NCBI RefSeq assembly: GCF_000024605.1
Contig: NC_013385.1
Coordinates: 558,001 to 622,000, forward strand
Length of the DNA stretch: 64,000 nucleotides
Direction: 5' to 3'
Source: Ammonifex degensii KC4
Lineage (GTDB): Bacteria > Bacillota > Desulfotomaculia > Desulfotomaculales > Ammonificaceae
Under the pieces are notes generated by a model. That model saw only the letters and a list, made by a program, of their open reading frames with translations, was not told the origin of the DNA and ran no database searches. Position numbers and translations under genes: made by a program. Shown here piece after piece: positions 32,661-43,633 of the stretch; positions within the stretch are counted from its first letter, which is position 1; each line of letters begins with the position of its first letter.

Positions 32661-34152
32661 GGCCCAGAATTTCTTCCACCACTCCCCGCATCTTTTCCCG
32701 GGTCGCTTTACGTGTGTGCCGGATTGGTTTACTCTCCAGCCCTTGCAGTCCCCGGGGTATGGGCCAACCGGTAAGCTCGGCCAGAAGATAAAGGAGGGAA
32801 AGCTCTTCTTTACCGGCCAGCTTTTCGGGGGCCAGGGCGCGGATGACGTCCCGGGCGAACTTGAAGGGGCTGGCGGTGGAGAGGATCACGGTCTTGGTAC
32901 TATCTCCCGTCTCTTCCCGGTAGCGGTTAAAGACATGCCAGGCCACGCCGGTGTGCGGATCGAGGAGGTAGCCGTACCGAGTATAGGCGTCCTTTATGGC
33001 CGCCAGGGTCTCATCATCGCTTGCCCAGGAGGACCAGAAGACCTGCTTTATCCGCTCGTGGGTGGCCTGGTCGATCTGGTAAACGCCCGTTCTAGCGAGT
33101 GAGGTCATCCACTGCCGCACCTTCTCCGCGTTCCGGTCGGTGACTAGGTAGAGAAGCCTTTCCAGGTTGCTGGAGATCAGGATGTCCATGGAGGGGGAGA
33201 TGGTGCGGTGAAAGGGACGGCGGCGGTCATAGATCCCGGTATTAATAAAGTCGGTGAGCACGTTGTTGGCGTTGGCGGCCAAGATGAGTCTTCGTACCGG
33301 AAGCCCCATTTCCCGGGCTAAGAAACCAGCCAGAATATTGCCGAAGTTGCCAGTAGGAACTACGAAGTTGATCTCCTCACCGTGGCGGATGAGCTTGTCC
33401 CGCAGAAGGCGGGCATAAGCGCTGAAGTAGTAGACTACCTGGGGAAGTAGCCTTCCCCAGTTGATGGAGTTGGCCGAGGAGAAGGTCATCCCGGCGCTTT
33501 CCATCTTCCGGCGGAGCTCCGGGTCACCGAAGAGCTGCTTGACCCCGCTCTGGGCGTCGTCAAAGTTCCCCTCCACGGCTACTACAAAGGTGTTTTCTCC
33601 TTCCTGGGTTATCATCTGTCTTTTCTGAATCTCGCTTACCCCTTCGCTGGGAAAGAAGACGATTATCCTGGTTTTGGGAACATCCCGGAAACTTTCCAGA
33701 GCGGCCTTGCCTGTGTCTCCCGAGGTGGCTACCAGGATGACTATTTCTTTCTCCAGCCCCAGCTTTTGCGTCGCCCGGGTCATGAGATGGGGCAGTAAGG
33801 TTAGGGCCAGGTCCTTGAAGGCGTGGGTGGGGCCGTGCCAAAGCTCTAAGATGCCGACATCGGGGGCCAGCACTTTGAGGGGGACTATTTCTTCGGTGTC
33901 AAATTTTAAGGGATTGTAGGCAGCCAAGACGGCAGAAGATACTTCTGCAGGGGAAAAATCGGTGAGGAAGAGTGAGATGAGGCGCACCGCCTGCTCGGGA
34001 TAGGAGTGACGGCTTAGTTCCTCAATGGAGCTGAAGCGTAGCCGGGGAAAGAATTCGGGCACGTAAAGCCCACCGTCGGGAGCTAGCCCCTGCAGGATGG
34101 TTTCGGCTGCTTTGACCGGCGGCGCCTGCCCACGGGTACTCTCGTAAAGCAC
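32650..34152 (-). CDS. thrC: Threonine synthase
   Basis: A 500-residue PLP enzyme of the long ThrC type. The PLP lysine is in GPTHAFKDLALTLLPHL (Lys113); the phosphate-binding loop follows at ATSGDTGKAALESF (about 145). It converts O-phospho-homoserine to threonine. GTG start with GGAGGGGAAG upstream. No hom or thrB is adjacent, so this is a stand-alone biosynthetic gene. Convergent with the YchF-like gene. Confidence 0.93.
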   Translation of the reverse strand: MLYESTRGQAPPVKAAETILQGLAPDGGLYVPEFFPRLRFSSIEELSRHSYPEQAVRLISLFLTDFSPAEVSSAVLAAYNPLKFDTEEIVPLKVLAPDVGILELWHGPTHAFKDLALTLLPHLMTRATQKLGLEKEIVILVATSGDTGKAALESFRDVPKTRIIVFFPSEGVSEIQKRQMITQEGENTFVVAVEGNFDDAQSGVKQLFGDPELRRKMESAGMTFSSANSINWGRLLPQVVYYFSAYARLLRDKLIRHGEEINFVVPTGNFGNILAGFLAREMGLPVRRLILAANANNVLTDFINTGIYDRRRPFHRTISPSMDILISSNLERLLYLVTDRNAEKVRQWMTSLARTGVYQIDQATHERIKQVFWSSWASDDETLAAIKDAYTRYGYLLDPHTGVAWHVFNRYREETGDSTKTVILSTASPFKFARDVIRALAPEKLAGKEELSLLYLLAELTGWPIPRGLQGLESKPIRHTRKATREKMRGVVEEILGLTP

Positions 34153-34306
34153 TAAAACTTCCCCTCCTTAATCCTTCTGGTATCCACCTTAGTATAGCAA
34201 GAGGAGCGGGAAGAGGGAAGGAACGTTATGCCGGCTGGAAAAACCTCATAGATATCATTATGATTGTGACGAAGAACAAGCCTTCAAGGACCACAGGAGG
34301 GCATTT

Positions 34307-34972
34307 TTGTTGGCCGAGGAATTCCTTTTAGGGGTGCTGAGTATAGTTCTCATCGATCTTGTGCTGGCGGGGGACAACGCCTGCGTCATCGCCATGGCGG
34401 TACGGCGTCTCCCCCGGAGCAAGCGCCTGCTGGGTATATTCTTGGGAGCGGGCTTGGCGGTAACCCTGCGGGTGGGCCTCACGGCGGTAGCGTCACAACT
34501 CGTGCTCCTGCCCCTGCTCAAACTCATAGGGGGCATCCTAGTGTTCGGTATAGCGGTGAAGCTTCTGCGGGAGAACGTGAGCTGCCCGGTGGGTAGCAAC
34601 GCTGGGGCGGCAAGGAGTTTTTGGGAAGCCATAAAACTCATCGTGGTGGCCGATGTGGCAATGAGTACCGACAACATCCTGGCGGTGGCGGCGGTGGCTG
34701 AAGGGAATGTCGTCCTGCTGGCCTTGGGGCTGGGGTTGAGCATTCCCCTGGTAGTGGGAGGATCGAGCTTCGTCTGCGCCCTCATGGACCGCTACCCCTG
34801 GGTCTGCTACTTGGCCGCCGCCCTTCTGGGTAAAGTGGGAGCGGGCTTGGTCTTGACCGATCCTTTCCTAGAAAGATATATCTATATTTCCCATCTCTGG
34901 CTGGTGACGGGAGAGATACTAGGGGCAGTAGGGGTCCTCTTGCTGGCCCGCTGGCTTTCGAAGAGGCATTAG
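34307..34972 (+). CDS. TerC-family integral membrane protein (YjbE-like)
   Basis: A 221-residue membrane protein with about seven hydrophobic segments and the TerC signatures [13 protein letters not shown] (about residue 20) and [15 protein letters not shown] (about 123), each with the conserved Asp-Asn. Related Bacillus proteins are implicated in manganese export and metal loading of secreted enzymes; the substrate here is unknown. TTG start, with CAGGAGGG upstream; a second TTG three bases later is possible. No yybP-ykoY riboswitch core was recognisable in the 154-base upstream gap. Confidence 0.85.
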   Translation: MLAEEFLLGVLSIVLIDLVLAGDNACVIAMAVRRLPRSKRLLGIFLGAGLAVTLRVGLTAVASQLVLLPLLKLIGGILVFGIAVKLLRENVSCPVGSNAGAARSFWEAIKLIVVADVAMSTDNILAVAAVAEGNVVLLALGLGLSIPLVVGGSSFVCALMDRYPWVCYLAAALLGKVGAGLVLTDPFLERYIYISHLWLVTGEILGAVGVLLLARWLSKRH

Positions 34973-35025
34973 TTGTCTTGGGGCGGGCATGGATGAGAAA
35001 ATATGCTAGCAGGAGGGATTTTGCC

Positions 35026-36369
35026 ATGGCAAGGAACCAAGCCAGAGGGAAATACTATATCTTTACCTACGGCTGCCAGATGAACGAATGGGACAGCGAA
35101 GTGATGGCCGGTCTGGTCGAAGAGATGGGGTACACGCGGGCCGGTAGTCCGGAGGAGGCCGACCTCATTTTGCTCAACACCTGCTGCGTGCGAGAGTCGG
35201 CGGAAAATAAGGTCTGGGGACTGTTGGGCAGTTTGGGGCGCCTCAAGCAGCGCCGGCCGTGGCTACTTTTAGGCGTTACGGGGTGTTTGCCGCAACGTCC
35301 AGGAGCAGCGGCGGAAATTAAACGCCGCTTTCCTTTTGTAGATTTAATAGTGGGAACGTACAACCGCCACGAGTTGCCGCGCCTCATCTTGGAGGCCGAG
35401 CGGGGCCAGGTGGTGGCGGTCTCTCCAGAAGAGCAGGAAATAGTGGAAGGACTTCCCATACGGCGGGAGAGCCGGCTGCGGGCCTGGGTGCCGATTATGT
35501 TCGGCTGCAACAACTTTTGCACCTATTGCATAGTGCCTTATGTGCGGGGGAAGGAGCGCAGCCGCCGGCCGGAGGACATCTTGCGGGAAGTGAAGGAGCT
35601 GGCGAAAGAAGGCTACCGGGAAATCTTCCTTTTGGGGCAAAATGTGAACGCCTACGGCAAGGGGCTTCAGCCACCGGTGACCTTTGCGGATTTGCTGCGC
35701 CAACTCAACGCGGTAGAGGGAATATGGCGCATAAGGTACACCACCTCCCACCCGCGCGACTTTGGGGAGGACCTCATCCGGGCTGTGGCCGAACTCCCCA
35801 AGGTGTGCGAGAACTTCCACCTGCCGGTGCAGGCGGGTTCGGATAAAATATTGCGGCGCATGGGCCGGGGATACACGCGGCAGGATTACCTGAACTTGGT
35901 ACGCAGGATAAGGGAGGTTTTACCGCAGGCTAGCTTCTCCACCGATATCATGGTAGGCTTTCCCGGAGAAACGGAGGAGGACTTCGAGCAGACGCTTCTG
36001 CTTGTACGAGAAGTGGGCTTCGACCAGGCTTTCATCTTCATTTACAACCCCCGGCCTGGCACGCCTGCGGCTTCTTTCCCCGACCAGGTGCCGCATGAAG
36101 TTAAGGTGGAACGCATAAAGCGCCTGCTGGCCCTGCAGCAGGCCATAAGCCGGGAGCGCAACCGGGCGGAGGTGGGCAAGGTGCACGAAGTGCTGGTGGA
36201 AGGCCCCAGCCGCACCAACCCCGACCGGCTGGAAGGGAGGACGCGGACCTATAAGACGGTAATCCTGGACGGAACGCCTGAGCTTACGGGTAAGCTGGTG
36301 GCGGTGCGCATAACAGCAGGGTATCTTACTCACCTCGAAGGCAAAGTAGAGGAGGTTCTGGTGGCTTGA
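35026..36369 (+). CDS. miaB: tRNA-2-methylthio-N6-isopentenyladenosine synthase MiaB
   Basis: A 447-residue radical SAM methylthiotransferase. N-terminal cluster cysteines in [19 protein letters not shown] and TGCLPQR; radical SAM motif [18 protein letters not shown] (about residue 150); C-terminal TRAM domain. It adds the methylthio group at position 37 of tRNAs. The ATG at 35026 follows GCAGGAGGG at proper spacing; the frame runs 16 codons further up without support. Overlaps dprA by four bases. Confidence 0.95.
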   Translation: MARNQARGKYYIFTYGCQMNEWDSEVMAGLVEEMGYTRAGSPEEADLILLNTCCVRESAENKVWGLLGSLGRLKQRRPWLLLGVTGCLPQRPGAAAEIKRRFPFVDLIVGTYNRHELPRLILEAERGQVVAVSPEEQEIVEGLPIRRESRLRAWVPIMFGCNNFCTYCIVPYVRGKERSRRPEDILREVKELAKEGYREIFLLGQNVNAYGKGLQPPVTFADLLRQLNAVEGIWRIRYTTSHPRDFGEDLIRAVAELPKVCENFHLPVQAGSDKILRRMGRGYTRQDYLNLVRRIREVLPQASFSTDIMVGFPGETEEDFEQTLLLVREVGFDQAFIFIYNPRPGTPAASFPDQVPHEVKVERIKRLLALQQAISRERNRAEVGKVHEVLVEGPSRTNPDRLEGRTRTYKTVILDGTPELTGKLVAVRITAGYLTHLEGKVEEVLVA

Positions 36370-37493
36370 GCTCGGCGGAAGAGCGCCCTTACTACTTGGC
36401 CTGGCAGCTTTTACTTCCCGGCCAGTCGCGGCGGGTGAAAGGGCTCATCTCTTTTTTCGGCTCGGCGCGCGAGGCCTTTCTGGCTTCTCCTAGGCACTGG
36501 GCCAGCGTGGTGGGGGAGAGACTGGCGGAGGCCCTGGCGGGCCGGAAGGCGAAGCTCGATCTAAAAAAGGAAGAAGAGCGCCTCAGGAAGTCGGGGGTGC
36601 GCTACGTCACCCTGGCCGAGCCGGAGTATCCGGCTTTACTGCGGGAGATAGACTCGCCGCCGGCAGCCCTCTTCTACCTGGGAGAGATAAGGCAGGAGGA
36701 GCGGGCTGTAGCCATAGTGGGAACCCGGCGCCCAACCCGCTACGGCCGGGAAGTGGCGGAGAGCTTGGCCAGTGATCTAGCCCGCTTCGGCGTGACCGTG
36801 GTGAGCGGCCTGGCCCGGGGTATCGACGCGGCGGCCCACCGGGGGGCGCTTTCCGGCGGGGGGCGCACCCTGGCGGTTCTGGGCACGGGTTGCGACCGCT
36901 GCTACCCCCGCGAGAACTGGAATCTCTGGCGGGAGATAGAAAGGAAGGGAGCCCTCGTCTCCGAGTTTCCCCTGGGGACTGAGGCACGCCCCTGGCATTT
37001 CCCGGTGCGCAACCGGATAATAGCGGGGCTGGTCCACGCCGTGATCGTGGTGGAGGCGCCCGAGAAGAGCGGCGCCCTGATAACGGCCGATCTGGCGCTG
37101 GAGTACGGCCGAGAGGTGCTGGCCGTACCTGGCCGGGTGACCACCCCGCAGGCTAAAGGTTCCCATCTTTTGCTGAAGCAGGGAGCTTACCTGGTGGAAA
37201 AAGCAGAGGACGTTTTGGAAGTACTGGGCTGGGAGATAATTGGGGCGGAGGAAGAAAAGGATTTGGCGTTGAATCCAGAAGAGGAGGAAATAGTTTCCCT
37301 GCTGGCGGCCGGTTTTCTTTCCCTGGAGGAACTGGTAGAGCGAGGTAAGATGCCGGTGGACGCCTGTCTTAGCCTGCTCTCCATGCTAGAACTCAAGGGG
37401 GTAGTGCGGCCCGGAGGTGGGGGAACCTATCTGCTCACGCGGCAGGGAGAAAATCTGCTTCGCTCCCGGAGGGGAAAGGGGGATCCAAGGTGA
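36366..37493 (+). CDS. dprA: DNA processing protein DprA
   Basis: A 375-residue DprA/Smf protein: N-terminal SAM-like region, Rossmann-fold core with [17 protein letters not shown] (about residue 116) and [16 protein letters not shown] (about 140), [20 protein letters not shown] (about 199), and a C-terminal winged helix (about 300-375). DprA loads RecA on incoming single-stranded DNA during transformation. TTG start overlapping the miaB stop. The order dprA-topA-trmFO-xerC is conserved in Firmicutes. Confidence 0.94.
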   Translation: MSSAEERPYYLAWQLLLPGQSRRVKGLISFFGSAREAFLASPRHWASVVGERLAEALAGRKAKLDLKKEEERLRKSGVRYVTLAEPEYPALLREIDSPPAALFYLGEIRQEERAVAIVGTRRPTRYGREVAESLASDLARFGVTVVSGLARGIDAAAHRGALSGGGRTLAVLGTGCDRCYPRENWNLWREIERKGALVSEFPLGTEARPWHFPVRNRIIAGLVHAVIVVEAPEKSGALITADLALEYGREVLAVPGRVTTPQAKGSHLLLKQGAYLVEKAEDVLEVLGWEIIGAEEEKDLALNPEEEEIVSLLAAGFLSLEELVERGKMPVDACLSLLSMLELKGVVRPGGGGTYLLTRQGENLLRSRRGKGDPR

Positions 37494-39550
37494 AGCATCT
37501 TATCATAGTGGAGTCGCCGGCCAAGGCCCGGACGCTTTCTAAGTTTCTAGGCTCTCAGTTCCTGGTAAAAGCTTCTATGGGACACGTGCGCGACCTTCCC
37601 AAGAGCGAGCTGGGGGTGGATCTGGAAAACGGCTTCACTCCCAAGTACGTCACCATAAGAGGCAAGGGGAAGGTGATCCAGGAGCTTAAAAGCTACGTGG
37701 CCAAGGCCGATACGGTGCTCATGGCCTCCGACCCCGACCGCGAAGGGGAGGCCATTGCCTGGCATCTTTGCCATCTCTTAGGCATACCTCCGGAGACTCC
37801 TTGCCGCGTTGAGTTTCACGAGATCACCAAGAACGCGGTCTTGAACTCCTTAAAGTCCCCCCGCCCCATCGACCTCAACAGAGTGAACGCCCAGCAGGCG
37901 CGGCGGGTTTTGGATCGGCTGGTGGGTTACGGCCTGAGCCCGCTCTTGTGGCGCAAGGTGAAGCGGGGGCTTTCGGCCGGCCGGGTGCAGTCGGTGGCCC
38001 TGAGATTGGTGGTCGAGCGGGAGGAAGAGATAGAGGCTTTCAAGCCCGAAGAGTACTGGGACCTGGCGGTCTGGCTCCTTACCCCGGAAGAAGAGCGGGT
38101 CTTGGCCAGGTTGGCCCGCTTTAAGGGCAAAAAGTTCACCTGCCGCACGGCGGAGGAAGTGGAGAGGGTCAAGAGTGCTACGGCCTCGGCCGCCTTCAGG
38201 GTGGCACGGGTCGTCCGGCAAGAAAGAAGTAAAGCGCCCCCTTTACCCTTCACCACCAGCCAGATGGTGCAGGAGGCTAACCGCCGCCTGGGCATGCGAT
38301 TGGAGCGCACCATGGCCGTGGCCCAGCAGCTCTACGAGGGGGTGGACCTGGGGCCAGAAGGTCCGGTGGGGCTGATAACCTACATCCGCACTGACTCTAC
38401 CCGCGTGTCGGAGGAGGCTAAAGAGAGGGCCTGGGCCTTCATAAAGGAGCACTACGGAGCCGAGTTTGTGGGCGATGTCCCGCCCAAGGAAAGGAAAGCC
38501 AAAGGTCGGGTGGAGGACGCTCACGAGGCCATAAGGCCCACCGATGTCTACCGGACGCCGGAGAAGGTCAAGCCCTACCTTACCCCAGATCAGTACAAGC
38601 TCTACCGGCTCATCTGGGAGCGCTTCCTGGCGGCTCATATGGCGCCGGCCAAATACTTCCTCACCCGTGCGGAAATAGAGGTGGGGGACTACACCTTCTA
38701 TGCCACGGGTCGTCAATTACTCTTTCCTGGCTTCTTGCGCCTCTGGCGCCCGGAAGAAGAGGAAGAAGAAGGGAAGCTTCCTCCTTTGCGGGAAGGGGAG
38801 GTTCTTACCTTCCAGGAGTTCGTCCCCCAGCAGCACTTTACTACACCGCCGCCTCGCTATACAGAAGGCACGCTGGTCAAAGCGCTGGAGGAGAAGGGGG
38901 TGGGGCGCCCCAGCACCTACGCCCCCACCATCGAGACCATTCTCAAGCGGGGCTATGTGGTGCGGGTGGACAAATATCTGCACCCCACCCCTTTAGGAAG
39001 AACGGTGGTGGAGCTCCTAAAGGAGCACTTCCCAGGCATAGTGGATGTGGGCTTTACCGCGGCCATGGAGGAGAAGCTCGACCTGGTAGAAGAGGGACAG
39101 GCCGATTGGGTGGACATCCTGCGCGAGTTCTACCAGTCTTTCAGTCAGGATTTAGTACGAGCGGATGCGGCCATCGAGAAGGTGTCCCTCCCCGACACCT
39201 TCACCGATATTTCCTGCCCCCGATGCGGCTGCCCCATGGTGAAAAAGACGGGGCGCTACGGGGAGTTCCTGGCCTGCTCCGGCTATCCGGAGTGCCAGAT
39301 GCGGATGCCGGTAGGGACGGGGGTGAAATGCCCGCGCTGCGGAGGGGAGCTGGTAAAGCGTCGCAGCAAGAAGGGGAGGTACTTCTACGGCTGCAACCGC
39401 TACCCCGAATGCAACTTTGTGGTCTGGTCGGAACCTGTGCCCGAGCCCTGCCCGGAGTGCGGGAGCCTGATGGTGCGACGAGGCAGAGGGAAGAAGAAGC
39501 GGGTTATCTGCACCAACGAGTCGTGCGGCTACCAGCGACTTGAGGAGTGA
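37490..39550 (+). CDS. topA: DNA topoisomerase I
   Basis: A 686-residue type IA topoisomerase. Toprim domain with IVESPAKARTLSKFLG (residues 5-20) and DPDREGEAIAWHL (about 82); catalytic tyrosine in GLITYIRTDSTRVSEEA (about 297). Three C-terminal zinc ribbons are visible: CPRCGCPMV...C, CPRCGGELV...C and CPECGSLMV...C (about residues 578-680). It relaxes negative supercoils. Overlaps dprA by four bases. Confidence 0.97.
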   Translation: MKHLIIVESPAKARTLSKFLGSQFLVKASMGHVRDLPKSELGVDLENGFTPKYVTIRGKGKVIQELKSYVAKADTVLMASDPDREGEAIAWHLCHLLGIPPETPCRVEFHEITKNAVLNSLKSPRPIDLNRVNAQQARRVLDRLVGYGLSPLLWRKVKRGLSAGRVQSVALRLVVEREEEIEAFKPEEYWDLAVWLLTPEEERVLARLARFKGKKFTCRTAEEVERVKSATASAAFRVARVVRQERSKAPPLPFTTSQMVQEANRRLGMRLERTMAVAQQLYEGVDLGPEGPVGLITYIRTDSTRVSEEAKERAWAFIKEHYGAEFVGDVPPKERKAKGRVEDAHEAIRPTDVYRTPEKVKPYLTPDQYKLYRLIWERFLAAHMAPAKYFLTRAEIEVGDYTFYATGRQLLFPGFLRLWRPEEEEEEGKLPPLREGEVLTFQEFVPQQHFTTPPPRYTEGTLVKALEEKGVGRPSTYAPTIETILKRGYVVRVDKYLHPTPLGRTVVELLKEHFPGIVDVGFTAAMEEKLDLVEEGQADWVDILREFYQSFSQDLVRADAAIEKVSLPDTFTDISCPRCGCPMVKKTGRYGEFLACSGYPECQMRMPVGTGVKCPRCGGELVKRRSKKGRYFYGCNRYPECNFVVWSEPVPEPCPECGSLMVRRGRGKKKRVICTNESCGYQRLEE

Positions 39551-39556
39551 GGGAAG

Positions 39557-40870
39557 ATGCAAGTAGTGGTCGTGGGAGCGGGACTGGCCGGATCGGAGGC
39601 GGCGTGGCAGATCGCCCGGCGGGGAATAAGGGTGATTCTTTATGAGATGCGCCCCCACAAGATGACCCCGGCGCACCACACCGGCTACTTCGGGGAGCTC
39701 GTGTGTTCCAACTCCTTGCGTGCGGAAAGCCTGGAGAACGCCGTGGGTCTCTTGAAGGAAGAGATGCGGCGGCTGGGCTCCCTTGTCATGCAGGCAGCGG
39801 AGGCCAACCGGGTTCCGGCCGGAGGGAGCCTGGCCGTGGACCGGGAGGGTTTTGCTGCCTACATCACCGAGGCGTTGAGTTCGCACCCCTTAATCGAAAT
39901 CCGCCGGGAGGAGGTCACCTCCATACCCGACCACTTCCCTACCATAATCGCCACCGGCCCCCTGACTTCTCCTGCCCTGAGTGCGGCCATAAAGGAGCTC
40001 ACCGGGGAGGAGTACCTTTACTTCTACGATGCTGTGGCGCCCATAGTTACCCTGGAGTCCATCGACCAGGAGAAGGTTTTCTGGTCCTCCCGCTACGGTA
40101 AGGGGGAGCCGGCCTACATCAATTGCCCCATGACCAAGGAGGAGTACGACCGCTTTTACGAGGCGCTGGTTACGGCGGAGCGGGTACCTCTTAAGGAGTT
40201 TGAGAAGGAGATCCACTTCGAGGGCTGCATGCCCATAGAGGTAATGGCGGCCCGGGGCAGGGAGACCTTGCTCTACGGCCCCTTGAAGCCGGTGGGGCTC
40301 ATCGACCCTCGCACTGGCAAGCAGCCTTATGCGGTGGTGCAGCTGCGCCAAGATAACCGAGAGGGCACCCTTTTCAACCTGGTGGGTTTCCAGACCAACC
40401 TCAAGTGGAGCGAGCAGAAGAGGGTTTTTCGCTTAATTCCTGGGCTGGAGAGGGCGGAGTTCGTGCGCTACGGCGTGATGCACCGTAACACCTTCCTCAA
40501 CGCCCCCATCCTGCTGGAGCCCACCCTTCTTTGCAAGAAGAAGCCAGGGCTCTTCTTCGCCGGGCAGATAACGGGAGTGGAAGGATATGTGGAATCGGCA
40601 GCGGCAGGCTTGGTGGCGGGAATAAACGCGGCGCGGCTGGTGAGGGGAGAGAAACCCCTGGTCTTCCCCCCGGAGACGGCGCACGGGGCACTGCTTAACT
40701 ACATAACCACCGCCGATCCCCGTCATTTCCAGCCCATGAACGTAAACTACGGGCTTTTCCCTCCGCTCGAACGTAAAGTGCGGGACAAGAGGCGGCGCCG
40801 CCTGCTTCTAGCCGAGAGGGCTCTGGCCGTGCTGGAAGAGTTCATCAAAGCCCACCAATTGGAGGTCTAA
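39557..40870 (+). CDS. trmFO: Methylenetetrahydrofolate-tRNA-(uracil-5-)-methyltransferase TrmFO
   Basis: A 437-residue FAD/folate-dependent tRNA methyltransferase. N-terminal FAD dinucleotide-binding motif [20 protein letters not shown], then [14 protein letters not shown] and [20 protein letters not shown], and a C-terminal [17 protein letters not shown]. It makes 5-methyluridine-54 in the T loop. ATG start after GAGGGAAG, six bases after topA. Confidence 0.96.
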   Translation: MQVVVVGAGLAGSEAAWQIARRGIRVILYEMRPHKMTPAHHTGYFGELVCSNSLRAESLENAVGLLKEEMRRLGSLVMQAAEANRVPAGGSLAVDREGFAAYITEALSSHPLIEIRREEVTSIPDHFPTIIATGPLTSPALSAAIKELTGEEYLYFYDAVAPIVTLESIDQEKVFWSSRYGKGEPAYINCPMTKEEYDRFYEALVTAERVPLKEFEKEIHFEGCMPIEVMAARGRETLLYGPLKPVGLIDPRTGKQPYAVVQLRQDNREGTLFNLVGFQTNLKWSEQKRVFRLIPGLERAEFVRYGVMHRNTFLNAPILLEPTLLCKKKPGLFFAGQITGVEGYVESAAAGLVAGINAARLVRGEKPLVFPPETAHGALLNYITTADPRHFQPMNVNYGLFPPLERKVRDKRRRRLLLAERALAVLEEFIKAHQLEV

Positions 40871-40873
40871 AAA

Positions 40874-41788
40874 ATGTATAGCCTCATCGACCGCTTCATA
40901 ATCCACCTGCAGACGGAAAAAGGCGCCTCTTTGCGAACTTTAACCGAGTACCAGAAAGATTTGCTGGAAGGGCTTTCTTTCTTTGCCCGGCTTTTGGGGG
41001 TGGCAGAGGCGGAGCTCTCCCCCCAGTCCATAACTCCTTCCCTTTTCCGCCGCTTCTTGGGGTATTTGCATGAGAGATCCCTTTCCCGCAATACCATCGC
41101 CCGGAAGCTGGCTGCCTGGCGCAGCTTCTTCCGCTTCCTCTGCCGGGAAGGAATACTCAACGCCGACCCCTTGAAGCTAGTAAGCGCCCCTAAGCGGGAG
41201 AAGCGCCTCCCCCGCGTGCTTTATCCCCATGAGGCCGAGGCCTTGGTGACGGCCCCCAAGGGGACGGATCCCAAAGCTTGGCGGGACCGGGCCTTGCTGG
41301 AGGTGCTTTACGGCGCCGGGCTGCGGGTAAGCGAGGTGGAGCATTTAAACCTTTCGGACGTGGATCTGGAACGAGGGGAGCTGAGGGTGTGGGGCAAAGG
41401 AGGCAAGGAACGGATTGCTCTTTTGCACCCGCTGGCGGTGGCGGCTTTAAAAGATTATCTGGAACGGGGGCGACCTTTGCTCCTGAGCCGGCGCTCTCGA
41501 GGAGAGGAAGAGCCAGCTCTCTTTCTCAACCACCGGGGGGAGCGCCTCTCTGCCCGGGGGATAAGGCTGATCGTGACCTCCTACGCGGCCAAGACGGGGG
41601 TCAAAGGGAAGGTGACCCCCCACACCTTCCGCCACTCTTTCGCCACCCACCTCCTAGACGGAGGGGCTGATCTCAGGACGGTGCAGGAGCTTCTAGGGCA
41701 CAAGCGCTTGGCCACTACCCAGATCTACACCCGGCTAAGCCTCGAGCGGATAAAGCATATCTACGAAAAGACCCATCCCCGGGCTTAA
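40874..41788 (+). CDS. xerC: Tyrosine recombinase XerC
   Basis: A 304-residue tyrosine recombinase: N-terminal core-binding domain and a C-terminal catalytic domain with Arg in GAGLRVSEVEHLNLSDVD (about residue 148), His-x-x-Arg in TPHTFRHSFATHLLDGG (about 253) and His...Tyr in LLGHKRLATTQIYTRLS (about 276). Resolves chromosome dimers with a partner recombinase. Its final TAA lies in the TTAA sequence duplicated by the adjacent insertion element, but the reading frame is intact. Confidence 0.93.
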   Translation: MYSLIDRFIIHLQTEKGASLRTLTEYQKDLLEGLSFFARLLGVAEAELSPQSITPSLFRRFLGYLHERSLSRNTIARKLAAWRSFFRFLCREGILNADPLKLVSAPKREKRLPRVLYPHEAEALVTAPKGTDPKAWRDRALLEVLYGAGLRVSEVEHLNLSDVDLERGELRVWGKGGKERIALLHPLAVAALKDYLERGRPLLLSRRSRGEEEPALFLNHRGERLSARGIRLIVTSYAAKTGVKGKVTPHTFRHSFATHLLDGGADLRTVQELLGHKRLATTQIYTRLSLERIKHIYEKTHPRA

Positions 41789-41803
41789 GGGGTTGTTGAA
41801 AAA
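41789..41803 (+). repeat. Left terminal inverted repeat of the IS element
   Basis: GGGGTTGTTGAAAAA; 14 of 15 bases match the reverse complement of the right end. Preceded by TTAA, which is also part of the xerC stop codon. Confidence 0.9.
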
Positions 41804-41936
41804 CAAATTGCGACAAACAAGAAAGTTGATTAAACCATGAGGCATTTATGTTGTAGTTACGGTCGTGTTGTGGTACATTAGTGTTGTAGGTTGTTTTGAA
41901 GGGATGAGAGTAGATGATGGGTAAAAAAGTACGTCA

Positions 41937-43580
41937 GTGTTCTTTGGTTGCTGGCACAGCCTTATCCCAGAAAACCACTTTCTGCGCCAGGTAGAAAGGG
42001 TAGTCGACTTCTCCTTCATCCGGAAAAAGGTGGCTCATCTGTATTCCCACACCGGCCGGCCTTCCATTGACCCCGAAGTGCTTATCCGGATACTGCTCAT
42101 AGGCTATTTTTACGGCATTACTTCCGAACGCGAACTAATGGAGCAGATTCGGGTCAACCTGGCTTTCCGGGAATTCATAGGGTACGAGCTGGACGAGGAG
42201 ATTCCCGACCATTCCACCCTGTCGAAGAACCGCCACGGCCGTTTCAAGGGTACTTCTGTCTTTCAGGAGATTTTTGATGAGATTGTTCGGCAGTGCATGG
42301 CAGCGGGTCTAGTAGCCGGCAAGCACCTTTCTTTTGACGGTACTACTATTCAGGCCAACGCTTCCTACGATTCCATGGTACCCAGGCGGGTAGTTGAGAT
42401 GTCCCCTGCGGAGTACATCCAAAAAGTAGAACAGGAAAATCCTGTGACACCAGAGGTGGAAGAAGAGCAGCAAATGTCCATGGAAGAGGGAACTACACTA
42501 GATGATTCTGGAACACCTCCCGGCTCGAATGGAAACTTCTGTTCTGTTGCGTCCGGGCCAGAGGATGCCTTGGTAACAGACGACACTGCGGATACCCCGC
42601 AAGAGGGCTTGAGTTTTGCTTCCAAAGCCGGTGGCGGCAAAAAGATGTCGGGCAAGTCAAGAAGGTCAGAGAAGAAGACCAACGCTACTCACATAAGCCG
42701 CACTGACCCGGACGCCAGGATATTTGCCCGTCCCGGGCAACCGAAAAAGCTGGGCTACATCGAGTGTGTTACAGTAGATAGCCTGTACAACATTATCACT
42801 GGGGTTGAAGTAATTCCCGGCAACGCTGATGAGGCCCGAGTACTGGTTCCCATGATAACTTCCCAGATGTTCAAGTTTGGCTTTCGGGTGGACTCCGTAT
42901 CGGGTGACAAGGCCCACGGTGAATCACGCGTCTACAAAGAACTTCTGGCGCTGGGCATCAAACCTTTCATTCCCCATCAAAACTTTCATGAAACCAACCG
43001 AAACATCTGGCCCCAGGAAAAGTTCCGGTATGATGCCAAGGAAGACTGCTATATTTGCCCTAACGGCAAAGTTCTCCGGTATCAAGGGTGTATAGACCGC
43101 GGGATTATGAAGGTGTACCGGACAAGGCCCAGAGACTGTAAGGATTGCCCGTATAAATCTCAGTGTACCACTTCTGAGAAGGTAGGTCGGACTATCAAAC
43201 GGCATGTAGACGCACGGGTGTTTGAATACGTTGATCGGCTACTCAAGCGCCCTGAAGCCCGGGAGGCTGCAATCTGGCGGCGTACTGGACCCGAGACTGT
43301 ATTTGGGGAAGCTAAGGAATACCACGGGCTTAGGAGGGCTAAGTTTAGAGGTCTTGAACATGTTAAAGAACAGTGCCTGCTAACTGCTACGGCCCAGAAC
43401 ATAAAGCGTATGGTCAAGGCATTAACAAGGAGAAAACCTCCCAAAGTAAGGGAGGCTGCTATGCCTGCTAGAACCCTAAAAGCCAACCAGGTTCAAACCA
43501 GGTCGAGTTTTTCTTTGATTCAGTCAAACTTAACAGCTTTGTGCTCCGGCCCGATTGTTTTTCAGCGGGCCATAGCTTAG
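41937..43580 (+). CDS. IS1182-family DDE transposase
   Basis: A 547-residue transposase: DUF772-type N-terminal domain ([20 protein letters not shown] and [21 protein letters not shown]), DDE nuclease core with first Asp in [13 protein letters not shown] (about residue 126), second Asp in [12 protein letters not shown] (about 323) and Glu in [20 protein letters not shown] (about 458), and a cysteine cluster ([10 protein letters not shown], about 400). The start is uncertain: this GTG has no clear ribosome site, whereas an ATG at 41917 opens MGKKVRQCS in another frame that runs into a stop; one extra T near 41943 would join the two. All catalytic residues are intact. Confidence 0.85.
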   Translation: MFFGCWHSLIPENHFLRQVERVVDFSFIRKKVAHLYSHTGRPSIDPEVLIRILLIGYFYGITSERELMEQIRVNLAFREFIGYELDEEIPDHSTLSKNRHGRFKGTSVFQEIFDEIVRQCMAAGLVAGKHLSFDGTTIQANASYDSMVPRRVVEMSPAEYIQKVEQENPVTPEVEEEQQMSMEEGTTLDDSGTPPGSNGNFCSVASGPEDALVTDDTADTPQEGLSFASKAGGGKKMSGKSRRSEKKTNATHISRTDPDARIFARPGQPKKLGYIECVTVDSLYNIITGVEVIPGNADEARVLVPMITSQMFKFGFRVDSVSGDKAHGESRVYKELLALGIKPFIPHQNFHETNRNIWPQEKFRYDAKEDCYICPNGKVLRYQGCIDRGIMKVYRTRPRDCKDCPYKSQCTTSEKVGRTIKRHVDARVFEYVDRLLKRPEAREAAIWRRTGPETVFGEAKEYHGLRRAKFRGLEHVKEQCLLTATAQNIKRMVKALTRRKPPKVREAAMPARTLKANQVQTRSSFSLIQSNLTALCSGPIVFQRAIA

Positions 43581-43600
43581 TCCAAGGTAGAAAGAAGGCC

Positions 43601-43615
43601 TTTTTCAACAGCCCC
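43601..43615 (-). repeat. Right terminal inverted repeat of the IS element
   Basis: TTTTTCAACAGCCCC on the plus strand, followed by TTAA, the second copy of the target duplication. Confidence 0.9.
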
Positions 43616-43633
43616 TTAAAGGAGGGGGATTCG

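Larger units (their letters stand above)
41789..43615 (+). mobile_element. IS1182-family insertion sequence, 1827 bp
   Basis: Bounded by 15-base terminal inverted repeats with one mismatch, GGGG(T/C)TGTTGAAAAA (41789-41803; right end 43601-43615), and flanked by a TTAA duplication (41785-41788 and 43616-43619). It carries one DDE transposase in the same direction as the neighbours and is more AT-rich than its surroundings, so it looks recent. Removing the element and one TTAA rejoins xerC to hslV with a normal 14-base gap. Confidence 0.92.

Noticed and set aside
34153..34306. Metal riboswitch (yybP-ykoY type) before the TerC-family gene
   Set aside because: The expected conserved core bases could not be found; only a short ATCAT-T-ATGAT palindrome (34254-34264) is visible.
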